The notes under the pieces: model-generated
What the model was told of the DNA's origin: nothing
What the model saw: the letters and a program-made list of their open reading frames with translations, nothing else
The model's database searches: none
Assembly (NCBI GenBank): GCA_037576215.1
Contig: JBANDB010000002.1
Coordinates: 806,001 to 870,000, forward strand
Origin: Armillaria gallica
Lineage: Eukaryota > Basidiomycota > Agaricomycetes > Agaricales > Physalacriaceae
Direction of reading: 5' to 3'
DNA: 64,000 bases
Made by a program: the position numbers and the translations under genes
Shown here: positions 1-13,586 of the stretch, one piece after another
Position numbering within the stretch: the stretch's first letter is position 1
Layout of the letters: each line of letters begins with the position of its first letter

Positions 1-390
1 ATCAAAAATACATGCGAGAGGCTTGCACTCGCAATTGTGGTTCTCAACTTTTTTGAGACTGGACGGATCCATTACATCGCCGTCTTCATGCGCTCGGATT
101 TAGAGCTCGATGTGGGAGTCCCTATGGCATGGAAGTTCACCGCCCTGTGAATCTTGTCTTAAGGTCTGAATGTGGGCATCTTAAGATGGAATAGCCAAGG
201 GAATATGTGCCGTCGCGCTGTAGAGACTGGCAGGCTCTAGCGCTGCAGCGCCAAAGTGTATCGGAGTACAAGCAGATCTTGTCTGGTTAAAGGGAACATT
301 GTGAGATGAAGCTGGATGCATTCCTACGCAGAAAGTTTCCGCATTCTACTGATATCTTCAATCTTGGCGTGAAAATGATTTACTGTCTGA
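1..390. other. No gene seen
   Basis: No open frame, splice pattern or recognisable protein stands out in this stretch. It leads directly into an old, diverged copy of repeat family R1. Confidence 0.5.
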
Positions 391-1450
391 ATGGCCGCCG
401 TGTACACCAGAATAAACCATGAAATACAGACACGGAAATACTGCCGTCGTGAAACAACGGCTTTGGACTTGTAAAGCAAAGCTGCAAGCACGATATGCCA
501 GTGGCAGAGTCGTATCCCGATGTACTTATTTGAATCAGAAGGTCATCGGGGTTTGAAATCTTGCATCCCTGACCCTGACTTCGAAATTGTCGGACGTCTG
601 ACCAAACCCTTGCCAGGGCTTCACCTTGGCTGGGATTGGCTGTATTTTCTCTTCGCGGATAACCTGGGGTGTTTACTTCAGAACCGCTGGACTTCTTGTC
701 ATTCCTTACTCGTAGCCATGTTGTACAAGTCACCGGTAGGTCTGATATCGCTACACTGACACAAGAAACTGAGGCAACATTTACAGAGCTTACCAGTGGT
801 TTCCGGTGTCTGTACCTTGTGCTCTAACTGTCTGTTTTCGAACGAGATCTGGCAATGTTTTGCGAGGTGAGCACTGATCCTCCGCTCGAGATTTTGGTGT
901 TAAACGGTCAATTCAGTGTAAAGGAGTCCACTCGCCCTAGGCCACGGTCATTCGTGTCTGCTTTCAAGTTTCTTATTTGCGTGCTCGCTTTTGCGCTATA
1001 GCTAACAAACTCGCCAATCTATCTACGGACTTCATTCGTCTGGGCGTCTGATTACGCTGTCTCCAAATACCGATCGCATTCAATTTTATTCATGTTTCGC
1101 AAAGCAAATATTGCTACTTATGACTGCCCAGTGGCAATTCAGTACCACTATTCCGGCAAGTGAAACAGCAATTACACCGCGTTCCCGTAAACTATGAATA
1201 TGTCCGATGACTGCGGATGGCACGGGAGGCGCTTGCGCGGTGAGGAGTACATGTTATTCAAACAGAAGTGAGTCAATAGATCGCTATATCGAAGATACTA
1301 ACATTTCCGAGGATTTCCGAGTCGCCGGCCCCAGGATGCGAAGCATAGAAGCGCACCACCTACTTCGGGAAATCGGGACGTCAGCCCCGACATCCTCATT
1401 TCGGCACACGGCACAATTAATCCCGGTCTTCTGGTCCAGACAAGCACGGG
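391..1450 (+). repeat. Diverged copy of repeat family R1
   Basis: Patches between about 391 and 900, around 1030-1110 and around 1376-1440 align by eye with the nearly full R1 element at 44187-46945, in the same order and orientation. They include the conserved ACTGCCGTCGTGAAACAACG segment and the segment that reads as GSEGHRGL in one frame. Substitutions and small gaps are far more numerous here than between the 27.6-kb and 44.2-kb copies, so this looks like an old insertion. Short open frames inside are repeat sequence, not genes. Confidence 0.75.
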
Positions 1451-2760
1451 GCGCGAAGTGCCCCCAGCAGCATGCAATCTGGTGTGGTCCACAACAACTC
1501 GCTTCTCGGGCTTGAGCCATTGTACTCGCTGCCTGTATGCCTGTAACACGTAAATATAGTGGCTACTGGACGACTGGCGAGCGTTGGACAACGAGAGCCC
1601 AACAAAGTCGTCAGTTCATCTCGTCTCCTTGGCATCAAGTATCTCGTGGAACATTCGAATATCTATGCAGGGCTATCTACACAATGTTACGGTCACAAGC
1701 TGGCGAGAGCCCGTTATAGACAAAGGTAGGAACTGCATTAATCCCAGGGAAAAAATCTGACCTTCGGGCACACTGGCAGGCCCTCGAATTTCTCGTCAAC
1801 ATGACCTAGTGGCCTAGCCTGGAATAACTCGCCAAAGATCGGAGTGAGGAACAAGAAAAGAGACCCGCCTTCAGTTGCAGATTTTGTGATGACTCTGAGG
1901 GTGAGGTCCTCAGTAGTCACGCGTTCTATTCTGCTTTTTTCCCTTTCCTCCTACAACTGGGACCATCGCGTCGTCCAAGGGAGAATTTCGACAGTGTTGC
2001 CAATAGTACACACACATTCCCTTGCCGTTCTGCACGCGCCACAATTAGTCATGTTCCCGGCATTATAATAGTCAACGCCTCGATCTTCATGACTTAACCC
2101 GTTGTTTAGGGTGAAGGATTCTCAATTTCTTCGGTGGACAATGCAAGGAAATTCACAGCAGGGTCGAGATGGTAGGGTATTGGACACGAGCAACGTGCGA
2201 CTCTGTGTAATACCGTACTCCGGCCATTCGAGCGAGGAGGGACGAGGTACGCGTTCGGGCAGCGCAATTGACTGCAGGTACAAGTCGCCGAGTTATAATA
2301 TAGTTTTCTAGTTGTAGGAAATTGAGAGCAGGGCAAGTGCGCGTACTCACCATTCGAATTAAATTTGAACGGCGTGTTATATCGATGCTATTTGAGGGTG
2401 GTTAAAGCTTATACAACAGAACTCGGACTCAACTCGTACTAGTAACTTTCATACTGGCTGACATTATGTAATGCTGCCCGATCACGTGATAATCAGTCCG
2501 ACAGATAACCGGATGATACCATCCTACAGTGAGTCTTCTTGCCTTAGGCACCGCCCTCACCACCTGGCCACTGAAATAGCCACTCAGATAACTTCTCGCT
2601 TTAACAGTTTAGACTTAGTAGCAATAACCATGGGTGAGAGCGTACTCTACTTTTTTCTACCTTACTGATCGTGCATGCCTTCAGAACGGGACGGTAAGCG
2701 CCTTCCTTGCCACTGGCGAGCGTGAGGGTACACTCAAATCATCAAGCGCAAAGACTCTTC
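1451..2760. other. No gene seen
   Basis: Only short unsupported open frames on both strands. I saw no homology to other parts of the window and no credible splice pattern. Confidence 0.45.
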
Positions 2761-4054
2761 ATGGACTCCATCACGTCTACTGCAGACGCGGTACTTGAGG
2801 AAGGAGCGTCCGGCGTAATCCGAGCAATCTCGGCTGCGGTTATGGATGGGGTGCATGTTTTGGAAGATTTAGCCAAGAGGCCCCCGGAGGACACGGTGGA
2901 AGGCACACGCGGTGTCGGTCATCGTGGAATACCGCGCCGCCGAGGATACGAGCAGCAGATGGAGAGTGTAAGTGACTTATCACCTATGCAGAAGACTAAC
3001 TGAAAAGTCTAGTAGAAAAGAGTCAGGGACCGTCTACGCGAGCTGACAGGAGGAGCCTGGGAGGAAAGCTCAACAGAGCAGGTGGTCAGTGATGCGGATT
3101 TCGAGATCTTTGAGGCACTGTGGGCTTCGTCCGGTCACACACATCGGCCGTGCACCGCTCAAAATTTCCGTGTCGATCTTTCAAGATGCTGTGTTCGGTC
3201 GAACTTCAATAAAGGTGCAGCGCAAGTCTTTGCTGATTATTTCATGACTGTAGAGGGCATCGATCTTCGGGATTTCGGCAAGAGAGATCGTATCATAGAG
3301 TTGTTCTTTGGGCGGTTGAAAAGAATGCGCAGCAAGTGGCTCAGGCAAAGAGGAGGAGACGAGGCTGAATTTGGTCATAGACGTCAGAATATCAGGGCAG
3401 TACGAAAGAACGAGGTTGGTGCGATACGTATCATTGAATAATCCAGCCCGTCTGATGTGATTCTAGTTATATCATAGGTGCAGGGACGTCACCTATATGG
3501 TCCCACAACTCAAGAAGCACCATGAATTGCTGGATAGAATAGGCACCGAAGGAATGTCCAGCGATGAAGAAGATGGTGTAAGTGGTGACGGGACCACGAT
3601 TTACATGTTTCAGCCGCCGTACTGGATGTCTCCGGATGTCGAGAACTTGCTGCAATGGCTTGATCTTATTGGAGCTGCTCTTAAGCGCTCCAAACAAGAA
3701 ACACGAGGTAGAAATCCGTGCATTCACCGTCGAAATCCACCTATTCCGAATGATGGGAAGACACTGGTTGCTGGACTCCCAAGGAACGTATATCGGAGGG
3801 AGTGGTTAGCGAGCCTTTCTGATGTGTACCGAGAGCGGGAAATAGCCCCCAGTTCAGAAACCTGCGACCTTGAAATTGATCCAGAGATTAAGACGTATGT
3901 GGCCGTGTTGATCTTTGTAGACAGGATACTGACATATCGAAAGTATGGTATTAGACGCGACGCATACGCTTTAATGACGGAACGAATAACGTTGTCGATT
4001 CCAAGATTGTTAGATAGACTGTATTCAGAAATTGACAAGAAGATGGTTTTTTGA
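2761..4054 (+). CDS. SSDEE-family protein, copy 1 (function unknown)
   Basis: I model three exons, 2761-2967, 3016-3414 and 3467-4054, joined in phase 0 by introns of 48 and 52 nt (GTAAGT and GTTGGT donors), giving 397 residues. The function is not recognised. The order matches the copies at 4160-5789 and 15630-17002: a variable N-terminus; a middle block with FRVDL, then NK(G)AAQVF, then a KRMRSKWL-type helix; the last intron; then LYHR, GMSSDEE, a tryptophan-containing patch (PPYWMSPDVENLL) and LPRNVYRREWL. The final exon starts at the same residue in all three copies, which supports the model. The first ATG is the least certain part, because the paralogs have an extra short 5' exon. The closest neighbour is a convergent paralog 105 bp downstream. 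Nothing in the frame suggests decay. Confidence 0.72.
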
Positions 4055-4159
4055 AGTTCAACCAAGCGCTTTCTGGGGTTACTGCTACGACGTAAGGAAT
4101 GCACAGAAAGCCGCAAACGTGGATCTTTCGACAACTTCTCTCTTTTCAAATTTTGCTAG

Positions 4160-5789
4160 TCATTGACCATAGACGCTCTGAAAGTCATACTCTTCACGAA
4201 ACTGCTGAACTTGTGAGTTCAAGCCAGCGGCAGGCATGCTCCAATCGTACCTTTCCAAACCAGCATTGTCAAATTGGTGCTCATCTGCCCTAGGCCTAAC
4301 GAAAACTCTAATGTAGTTTTCTTGCAGCCCATTTAGCCATTTCGCTTCATAAGCATTTCGAGGAAGGTCTGAAACAAACTTCTTAGAAGCAGTGATAGAC
4401 CCCCTCCAGTGGCGCACATCTGGAATAAGAGTACAGCCGTCCTGTTCAAATTGTCTTGTAGAGATGATGATGTCAATTTCGTCGAACTGCTTAAGGAGTT
4501 GATTAAGCTCCGGTGAACGCCAATTCGGTGACTGAATTTCAAAGGTGCCATCAGCCTCTTCGTCTGAGGACATCCCTTCTGGACCGAGCACAGTGAGTAG
4601 CTGACTATGCCGATTAAGTTCTGGGACTCTATTCGCGAGCTTCCGACGCCGCTCGTGAAGCTTATGATACTAAGTTTGAGTTTCAGGAAAACATCGCCAG
4701 CACCTTACTCACCGCTTTTTTCCGACACATTTTCTGCGATTCTGCTGTCGCCGCGACTAGACGCAGTCGCTGATTCTCCTCTTGCTTGTTCCTTTCCAGC
4801 CATTCCCGGCGTAGACGAGCAATGCGTTGGTGGAACATGCTCAGGATGGACTTACATAAGAGCGCATCCTCGCTGCCGGAATGATAACGTTCCATGTAAT
4901 CCGTTATGAATACTTGAGCCGCCGATCGGTTCCATGGGCAATTTGTGGGCGTTCCCGCGAGATTCACGCGAAATGCAGTTATGCCGCACGCCACTGCCTG
5001 AGGTGATGTTCGCAGATTTTGAACATAGCGTCGAAGCTCACTGACTGACACTTGGTTCGTAGCCTCTTTCTGAGCACCGCCAAGGAGATCTCTCAAACAT
5101 AAGAGGACTTTCTGTTGCTCCTAGCCATTGGTAAGTTAGTCAAATATGAGAAGACACCGAACGAATGAATTTACTTTCTTGGTTTGAATTGAGCTCTCAG
5201 CAGGATTTAAGGCTAACGGTGATTCAAATGAGGCATCATGGGTTATGGGTTCTCGATACTGCTGAAAAGCACCGGAAATGGCCTTTCCTACCTCGCGTGC
5301 CGCCTCTGCTAGGGCACCCGCGCTGGTGGAGGCCACATAAGGGTGATAGGAATGTTTTCTGGCAGTTTGGCTGGTAGCAGCTTCCGCAGTCATGTCGTTC
5401 CCTACGGGTATACGCTCACTTGAAAATCCTGGGCGGCTACAAACATCGAAATCATCCAGAGGCATTAGGTCTGGTACTTCGAACCCTTTATGGCTTGCCT
5501 ATTATGACATGTAACTGGTGCGATCACAATCAGCTATCAGAATCACCTGAGTTCGAGGGCGTTTCTCTAGAGGTTCATCCTCTTCATCGGCGGCACCTGA
5601 CGGACTGATGAAACAAACAAGAAAGGGAGAAGAATGTGCAGACTCACTACTGTTGGTGTCAGCCTGACTGGCTCTATTCTTGCCTTTCCCCCCCTTCTTG
5701 CTACCTCTAGACTGCCGTGACACATTCTTTGCCCGTGGTCTGTCGATTTTCCTTTTTCGAGACGTACTAGAGGACGGTTCAGGATCCAT
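4160..5789 (-). CDS. SSDEE-family protein, copy 2 (function unknown)
   Basis: Five exons on the minus strand, 5789-5648, 5596-5516, 5470-5175, 5120-4713 and 4660-4160, keep one frame and give 475 residues. The N-terminus is very basic and serine-rich (SRKRKIDR, GSKKGGKGK), as in a nuclear-targeted protein. It is followed by an acidic patch (AADEEDEPLEKRPR). The middle block has FRVNL, then WNRSAAQVFITDY and RLRREWLERN. The last exon opens with LHERRR and has GPEGMSSDEE, then NWRSPELNQLL and LPRNAYEAKWL. These positions match copies 1 and 3. Intron 2 has a weak GTTACA donor, so that junction is the least sure. The gene is convergent with copy 1. I recall similar proteins as an expanded family in agaricomycetes, but no function is known to me. 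Confidence 0.75.
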
Positions 5790-6575
5790 GAGGTAAACAG
5801 TACTTGGAATTGATTATCACTTTAAATAAATAGATAACGAATAGGGCCGCGTGCGGCAAAGCCCGCTACCTTAACGGGCACGTCATGCCTGGCCGGCCAT
5901 CCGAAACTCTCCCCTTGTCTTCCTTCAATCAACAAGTTTCGATCCAGAGGTGGGAAACATCTGAATGCGCCCACTTTATCCTTGTCGAACTCGATGGTGA
6001 ACTTTCAGATTACCTTTAACGAGGTGGAGGAATCTAGTATGTTACCCGTGGTGTTCAAGGAGTCTGCTCATCATTCGACAAAGTTGAATTACGGACCAAG
6101 CTTCTTAATGACGCCGCCTCCAATCCAAATGTCCGCGCCAGCTCAGCAACCACCGGTTGGCTAGACGTCCGCTTCAGGTCTAGTAGTGACGTAAGCAATA
6201 GGCTGGGGAAGTGTCAGCACTGTAGACGACCATCGACGGATCATATATATGTAGGGCACGGCGCTCCTCGCCTGTACAATAATGGAATGTTGATAACAAA
6301 ATATCGTTTTTATCAGGATCGCCATCATGGGGCATGTACCTCCCTTTCCTCTCGCATCGTCAACCTTGACGTCGGTGCTCCTGGTGTTCCACAGAATTTA
6401 ACCTTTCGTCCCTACACTGGCACCTTACGGCCTGACTATGTACATCAACTATCTAAGCAATGATAGATGTTCCAGGAGATCTTTCGCGTTCCAATTTCAA
6501 TTTTTCTCCGCTTCCCACTGTCAGAATCCCACCATCATCGATGTGCGAGGTCCCAATGCCTATTCCTTCCCTTTC
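5790..6575. other. Intergenic stretch with half of an inverted repeat (R5)
   Basis: No complete gene seen. Positions about 6121-6530 are a diverged inverted copy of 16975-17380 (see findings). A frame around 6340-6460 reads LDVGAPGVPQ then LRPDY and is matched by LDVSAFDVPQ then IRPDY on the minus strand near 17.1 kb, so both may be remnants of one coding sequence. Confidence 0.5.
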
Positions 6576-7648
6576 TTAAGGACTTTTGTCATCATCCCCG
6601 CCGGTACCCGTCAAGCTAGTCACGAGGTTGTTTAGAAGAATGGATACAACCGGCCTGTTTGTCGTCGCATCGCGGCATACAGGACAAGTGGGGTTTGTCT
6701 CGAACCATGTAACGATACACGTTGTGCAGAAGCTGTGTCCGCAATGAAGTCTAACACAGGTTAGATTAGATGATCTCTCAGACAGTAGAGTACAAATGCA
6801 TACAGAGCTGGCTCCACTAGCGTGCCGAAGCATATGTTGCACTTCATCAGCAGCAAGACGTTCTTCCGGAAGAACTCCATGCGGTTGTGGTCATCTTGAT
6901 AAGTCGCTGCCAGTTGCTCGACGTTGGCGAAGTGCTCCTCCATTTGCAGGGTGTTTGCAAACCGTTGATTCGCTTCTGAGATATAGTTCTTCAACGACTC
7001 CATCTCCTGTCTCAGGGCAGTATTTTCCTGAGTTAAAACCACAATAATCTAAGAAGACCGAGGCAGACATGAACAAACTTACCGATATCAGCCGCCGCCC
7101 TTCCTCTAGAGTCAAGGCTAACTGCCTCATGGTCAGATCTTTCATGTTTCCGCACTCTTGTATATGGGCTTGGGATCTTGCTATTTCCTGATGTAAAGGC
7201 AATGCCATTTTACCATGATCCAAGAGGGAAAGAGTGACTCACCATATTCAATTGGACCTCAACCTCTGATAGACGTCGGCGATATTCATCTGCCTCACGC
7301 TTCGCTGTCTTGTGTAGCTGTATATGGTGTTGCAGATTCTGAAAGAAGCGAACATTGAAAAACGTTAGACAGTTAAGAGTAGTAGCCTGGACCTCACCAG
7401 ACTGCTTCTAAGCGCTTCGGTCTCGTAGGTCTTGACAAGAGTTTGAAGTTCGCGTATCTGGAGCACATATAACCAGATGTCATTAAAAAGGTGGGCAACA
7501 CTCACTTCCGTTGACGATGCTGCTGCGGAGGCACTACTATCTGAAAGTGGTGCTCAACAAAGCACCCTTTCATCAGATGAACATTCTCACCTTTGGGGCC
7601 GTTATTCAACTTAGCTTTGCTAGGTTTCGTCTTGGCGTGAGGACACAT
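6576..7648 (-). CDS. Coiled-coil RING-finger protein (probable E3 ubiquitin ligase)
   Basis: Seven exons, 7648-7591, 7540-7506, 7457-7398, 7338-7243, 7187-7083, 7048-6804 and 6750-6576, joined by GT-AG introns of about 34-59 nt give an uninterrupted 257-residue protein. The first ~20 residues are basic. A long heptad-rich coiled coil follows (IRELQTLVKTYE, HHIQLHKTAKREADEYRR, LTQENTALRQEMESLK). A C3HC4 RING finger lies near the C-terminus: CNIC, then CGH, then CTTC, then CPVC. The last intron splits the RING between the first and second metal-ligand pairs, so neither exon alone shows the domain. RING-HC proteins with coiled coils usually act as ubiquitin ligases; the substrate cannot be inferred. 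All eight zinc ligands are present and no stop interrupts the frame. Confidence 0.85.
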
Positions 7649-10600
7649 GGCAATGCGAAGTGAAAGATCTCAGACTCCTGGTTACTTCACTGTTGTACTT
7701 AAAGGCAATAAAACGAGTGGCACATCAAATCGGGGATTGTATGATGAATGTTTAAAGGGTCAGACGATACCTATGCCATTGGAGTACAGAATTGGCCCTG
7801 TGGCGTCGGCTGTTCGGACGACTGTATCGTTGAACGTTGTCGTGATCCGGATCCTCTGCAACCAGCCTACATCATCCAATCCATTCATCGTCTATTCAAA
7901 GCTCGCCTGACAGCCACAGTAGTGGCATACCTACGTCGTCCCTTGTTCGTCTTTGTCCCAGCACCATTGAGATTTATAGAGATTAGAGATACTAGCATTT
8001 GATAGCCGTCACATTCAAGTGGCAGGAACCGAGTTTTATGCTCTTCGTTTGTCCTCTGGGAGATGCCGTTTTCTGCTTTTATTATCAGGTCTCTGTCAGA
8101 ACAGGTGGATGTGAAGCAGACCTATTTGATTTCGCCCGTACCCAGCATTTCCTTCAATGTTAGGTCCTTCGAACGAGGCATCCGTCAGTCAGGACAAAAA
8201 CTATCGCCAAATTTAAAGTTAGACAGAAAAATGACAAAAACAAACCCGTCACCTTTGGGAGTACCTATTTATTCGACCTTGACTTTCTTTGTTCTCTTCA
8301 TCAGGTTTGTGTCAGAACCCGGCGGTAGATGACGGCTGTCTTAGCGGCAGTGAAATAGAAAGACCTTCAAGTTGGCTATCCGTTGGCAGACTTTGTACAT
8401 TGCCCGCCTTTACGTCTACGTTATATAAGTCCTTTGAATGGCATGGCTACTTCACTCGTCATACCATCATCAGGCTAGCGGAAGTCTTCGCCAAATTTAG
8501 ACACAAAGACTGGCAGGAACATCACACATCCAACCCAAAACAGATTGGGACCTTAAGGAGCGGCTATGGTCTCAAGCGGCGCGGTTCAACTCGCGTTACC
8601 GCGTGCGTGCACCGCCTAAAGACCTTCCTCCTGACTCAAAAGTTGCATCTGACTTTATAAATGCAGATTTAAGCGGACAACGCTCCGATTGCCTCGCCGC
8701 TGACCGACTCTACCAAGAACCTCGACATGGGTGAGGCGGGGCTTCCCCCAAGAAGGCGTCTTGCTACAACGGAGAAAGTGGGATGTGGAGGATACAAGGA
8801 ATAGGAATAGGACGTGGGCAAAAGGGAGGATACAGCAGAGGGACTGGTGAGGAGGGATGCGGCAACAATATTAATGGGAAACGGAGCTAGCTTGAGATTT
8901 ATAGGGAATTGGGGAGCATATACGGAGATTACACGCAGTTCCGAGTGTGTAGTCGCTCCGACGCTGCTGATGTCGATGACACTGGATGGTCCCTAGGGAC
9001 GAGAATGTGATCCGGCTTCAAGGAGCGATTGGAAGGCCTGTACGACGCAATGATGTGATGGTAGTATTCGTTTCGAAGCTGTGGGACCAGTTCTCCACTG
9101 TTTCGGGCTTGAAGGGATGCGTTGCGACCAGTTTTTTGTAGGAAAGTCGCACTCACGAAGGGAACTAGCGAATCCAGTGCTGAGAGGAAAGTTTAGACGT
9201 GAACGGAGAGGAATTCGAAGGGTGTCAAGCAGAGATAAGCAGAGGTATGGCACCCGCCACCATTGAAAGTCTGTATTCGTTCCATTTCGCATTTTTGCTG
9301 ACTGTCTCTGCGGCCAAGAATAGAGGAGGGTTGATGGTGACGTCGGTGGCTAGCCGGTAAATCTTGGAGAAGGCAATTCAAATCTTAGGTATAGAATGAA
9401 GCATCGAGCGACGAGCGTGACTCGCTACTATCAACATTGCATGAGTATTTACGTAATACCTACCATCGAAACCTTTCCGTGGATGCTGAACCATGGCGCT
9501 GCAGATTTGAGGACGCTCAAGGACACAGCGCATTAGAACTGTCACTAGCGCTGCTTAGGCTACACAGACATATCATTAGCCACGGACCACACAAAAAAGT
9601 GCATACGCACACACCTTTTCATCATTCCCAAACTTCGACACTATAACCGCCGGCCTCTCTGTCGTCGTCGCTAACATAGTGGAAGAGTCTCATGCAAGGC
9701 GAGGAAAACAGAGCCTTGGTGCTGCTTGCAAATCAACGTCAAAGGACAACACTGGTGAACACAGTATCGCACCACCGATCCAAGCTCGTCATATACAATC
9801 CGTTCCATGATACTGGCAGACACTGCCATGTTGTAGTCACGAGTCAGAGGGTGTCGTCTTGCAGAGATGGCTATTTGTGTTGAAAGGAAAGTTAGTCTTC
9901 GGAAGAGTCCTGAAGAGTGTTCGTGACCCCAGTTCTGGCGAAATCGGCTATACATCTGAGTCAGGTGGACAATGAGTCCTGCGATACATTGAGTTCAAAC
10001 CATGGAGTAAAATCAGTTTACGACGTTACGTACCAGCAGTAATCATCTATTGTATATTCCCAAGGATATTGTTGAGCGTTCTCCAAATATATCGCTGGCA
10101 CTGCTGCATTCTCTTGAAGGGAATCGCTGTTGTCGTCGTCAGCGGTGATGGTGGTTCATCGAAGCATCAAGAAAAACGGATGAAAAGAAAGAAGCCGGTG
10201 ATAAGAATGGGGAAAGAACCCCAGAAAAATCTTGCCAAAATGTTCCCACGGAAAAGCCGCGGCGGCAAATGCTGTGTTGGACGATCAAACATCGGATCCT
10301 AGGTTGTTATAAGTATAAAGACTGAAAAAACCTATATTCATAGGACTCGGAATTTGGAAACGGCTGTGGTGTTCAAAGAAATGAAGCCGAGGGAATCACT
10401 CTGTTTTAGGCCCTAGTGAGTCGGCTTGTGTTACTCTATCCCAATCCTAGGTGTCGCGATAAACGGTCCGGGATTCCGCCACGGAAAGGGCCATCCTTAT
10501 ATCTCTAGATCTGTCCCTGGAGGAGATCAGAACTGTTCTTAGGCAATATTCCCGCACTGAACATGACGGGTGGCGACAAATTTTGCACCCGGATGTCCCC

Positions 10601-11446
10601 GCAGTATCCTTGGACTAAAATCCTATCGAAGTCTTGGCAACGGATGATCCCCTACGACCCATGCCAGGGCTTCACTTTAGCTGGGATTTGTTCAATGTTC
10701 GACTCCATAGTTCATAAGCTTAAATCTCAAAAACCTGAGGTGTTACTTCAGGGCCGCCAGGACTCAGTATTCAGGGAGCGGCATGTCCCGTATTTCGTCC
10801 GCGTACTCACCACCACTCACCACGGTGGTTATCGGTAGCGGGTCTGATAAAAAGTGACAAGATTATCCCACCTAATTCAATGCTTTCACTGGATTTAGTC
10901 TGGTTGCCCGTCTACAACGCGGTTCCATTCAGAATCTGTCCATGATCGGTCAATATGTATTCGACTGTAACAGCCCACCATTCATTCACCTATCATCTCA
11001 TGGCCATCGATGCGTCCGCCGGCTTTTGGTCAACGACTTTACCTGACGCCCATCGTTACTAGACCCTTGGACCTGACACGTAAGTAACAGACGCTTCCAT
11101 TGCGAACATCAACTCGCGCTCTATTATCATAAAAGCGCGATTGCACAGCGTATACGTACATGATCATTATGAATTTGATGAATTCTACGGCAATCATATC
11201 GTAACCTCCCCAGAACCATACGCTATCCGATTCGTTGCCCTTGTCCATGCCCTGAATACCAAAGATTCGCCGGTGCCTTGTGATGGCGCCGCAACCATGA
11301 ATCCGGGCCAGTGAGGGACCCTACTATGTCGCTCAGTGGATTCCTAGGCGAACGAAACTAGCTTTTCATGTGCAACTTCCGTGATCATTTTTTATGTTCT
11401 CCACGCATGCAGTCTGTCACTCCCAGGTAAGACGTCAAGGATTACG
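7649..11446. other. Long stretch without a supported gene
   Basis: Only short open frames. A minus-strand frame around 9193-9381 (reads YRLATDVTINPP in one frame) and another at 9671-9955 look mildly protein-like but have no start, splice or paralog support. Positions about 10570-10800 are a degenerate copy of the R1 core. The rest shows nothing I can name. Confidence 0.4.
10570..10800 (+). repeat. Degenerate R1 core fragment
   Basis: The segment CCAGGGCTTCAC followed by AGCTGGGATT, and a downstream GTGTTACTTCAG, keep the spacing seen in the R1 core at 44400-44480. Divergence is heavy. Confidence 0.55.
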
Positions 11447-11492
11447 AAAATACGATCATTGAACCTTAAGCATGCTTCAATGATCGTATTTT
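11447..11492. repeat. Perfect 17-bp hairpin
   Basis: Arms AAAATACGATCATTGAA (11447-11463) and TTCAATGATCGTATTTT (11476-11492) are perfectly complementary around a 12-nt loop. There is no gene nearby. Confidence 0.9.
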
Positions 11493-13586
11493 TGGCTTGG
11501 GATGGCCGATTGTGATTGGAAGCGTTTGCGAGGCAACAGAACTCTGAATGATGGATTATCTTTGAATTAACATTTTATATTCCACCGTCACTAAGATGTT
11601 ATTATGTTCGCGTTGGCGTTCTGGCGGGCTGCTGTAAATCTCCCTGTTGTAAGACATGCATACGGCTGGCGACGTGCGGATTGTTTCTCTGGCTACACAT
11701 CTGAATTCTGTATATGAAAAGTACTTAACTCTTGAAGAGACACCGCACAGACTCCGACTCTGAATTTAAGGATTACGCGTGACCAGCTTGATTCCGTGTC
11801 CTAGCAAAGATTGGGGGCAAATATTTTTACCTTCTGGGCAAGACCCTATGGCAAGTGACCTGTGTTATTTTTTCGATGGCCAGACTTATCTCATTATCCC
11901 GTAGAAGCATGGTGATATCATGAGCGGGTCTACGCTTGAACCTGGACCGAGTAGCACGGGGAAAAGGTTCAAACGTCAAATAAACATGTATGAACAACAG
12001 TAATATTCCAAATTTTTGGAAAAGCGGTGTTCAAATGATGATCATTCTGCAGCACCTAATATGTAGAAGCGTTGTAAAGATGACACTCACTGATACGTTC
12101 TGTCTAGATGAACTACTCGATATTCCGCGAGAAATGCACGCAGTCGGGAGTAAGCAGATCAGACTGAGATTATGGGTGAGATCGATCGTAAAAATATGGT
12201 AAATCGATCTACAGCGACATACGAGTGTGGCCCTGGCCGCTAACGAAAGTATTTGGCACTTGAATGTTCCGGACGGTGTGTTGCTTTTTGTGAAAAGCTT
12301 AAAAGGAACGAAGCCGCGATTATAATGCAGTCTTATGCCCGACACCAGTCCTTCAGAAAATCGCATGATGTATGCCATCGCAATGGACCAGTAAGCATCT
12401 TGACCATCAGGAATAATAAAGTCCCGACTAGAATATGTTGTAGTATGAATCCCCAGCCAAGAGATGGAAGCATTGTATTGCTTCGTCTGAACGTGTCGCA
12501 GGACCAAAGGCCAGTATTCTCTCTCATGATATCCATGTGACATGCTCAAGTTCTCGACAAGGCTCAGACATGTACACAGTTTGGTTGCAGACCGTGACAA
12601 TGCCGAAGCACAGATCGGCAACGTCATCTCGCAACAAAGAATTTTGGCGGCGTCAGTCGGAATGGTAGGAGTCGATTGTCCTGAGAAGACTCAGTCACTG
12701 TCGCGGCACAGCCGCTGTCATAATTGTAATTGGGAATATGAGGCCAACGTTCCCAATGAATCAGAGGCAGACGACAAGTCAAAGGGCAAAGATCACAGGA
12801 GCTAACGGATTAGACCAATACTCTGACGGCAAAATATTACTTGCGTATATGATTGATTGTCTTTGATTTTTGGCTACAGGCTAAAGCCGTATTTAAGGAG
12901 CTGGCCAGTAAGTCAAACGCCCCAAGACGCCTACTCGGCCACACATAGTATTCCACAGCGTCGACCATCGCGTGAGGAATTTGAAGATACGGCGGCGGGC
13001 ACTGTACGACAGTACTAAGCACAAAGTCTCTTCGCAATACAATACGGCTAAATTCCGTTGACGTCGACAGTCCCTAGCATGTAAGAACGCCATCGAGACC
13101 GTCATCGGTATGAGGGGCATGGTCAATGGCCAGAGAGCGATGTGCTCGTCCCAATTGACAATATTGACCTAACGTTAGAAGATGAGATAAAGCACACTTT
13201 GGTAACGGAGCGAGGAGCGGCTTCAAGGGCGCAGACCGTTATGATGGTATGATGTAGCCTGTGACGGTGGCGCTGTCTGCTACTCTATTGTCTCGTCAAA
13301 TCTATTTGGTCTCTATATATACGGAAGGATGTTCGAACTTCGAAGCGACCGAGACAGATCTTCAATTGCCCTCCTCCATGAGCATCGACGGGCCATGTGA
13401 AGACGATTTCTTCAGTCATGACCGGCGTTTTGAATATGTGTGTACAAATACGATCTCTTGCGCTCGTTGGTCCAGTTTTTCATTATCGGACTATCAGTAT
13501 TATAACTATGTACAAGAACCATGATGTGCGACAAGGCAAACTACAGCGAAACGGCCTACAGATACGCGAACTCTACCTTGGCTACC
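11493..13586. other. No supported gene
   Basis: Open frames such as 12253-12540, 12542-12805 (+) and 12031-12627 (-) overlap on opposite strands. None shows a recognisable domain, a splice pattern or an in-window paralog. Decayed coding sequence cannot be excluded. Confidence 0.35.

Noticed and set aside
12031..12627. 198-codon minus-strand open frame
   Set aside because: It overlaps plus-strand frames of similar length, has no domain, paralog or splice support, and uneven composition.
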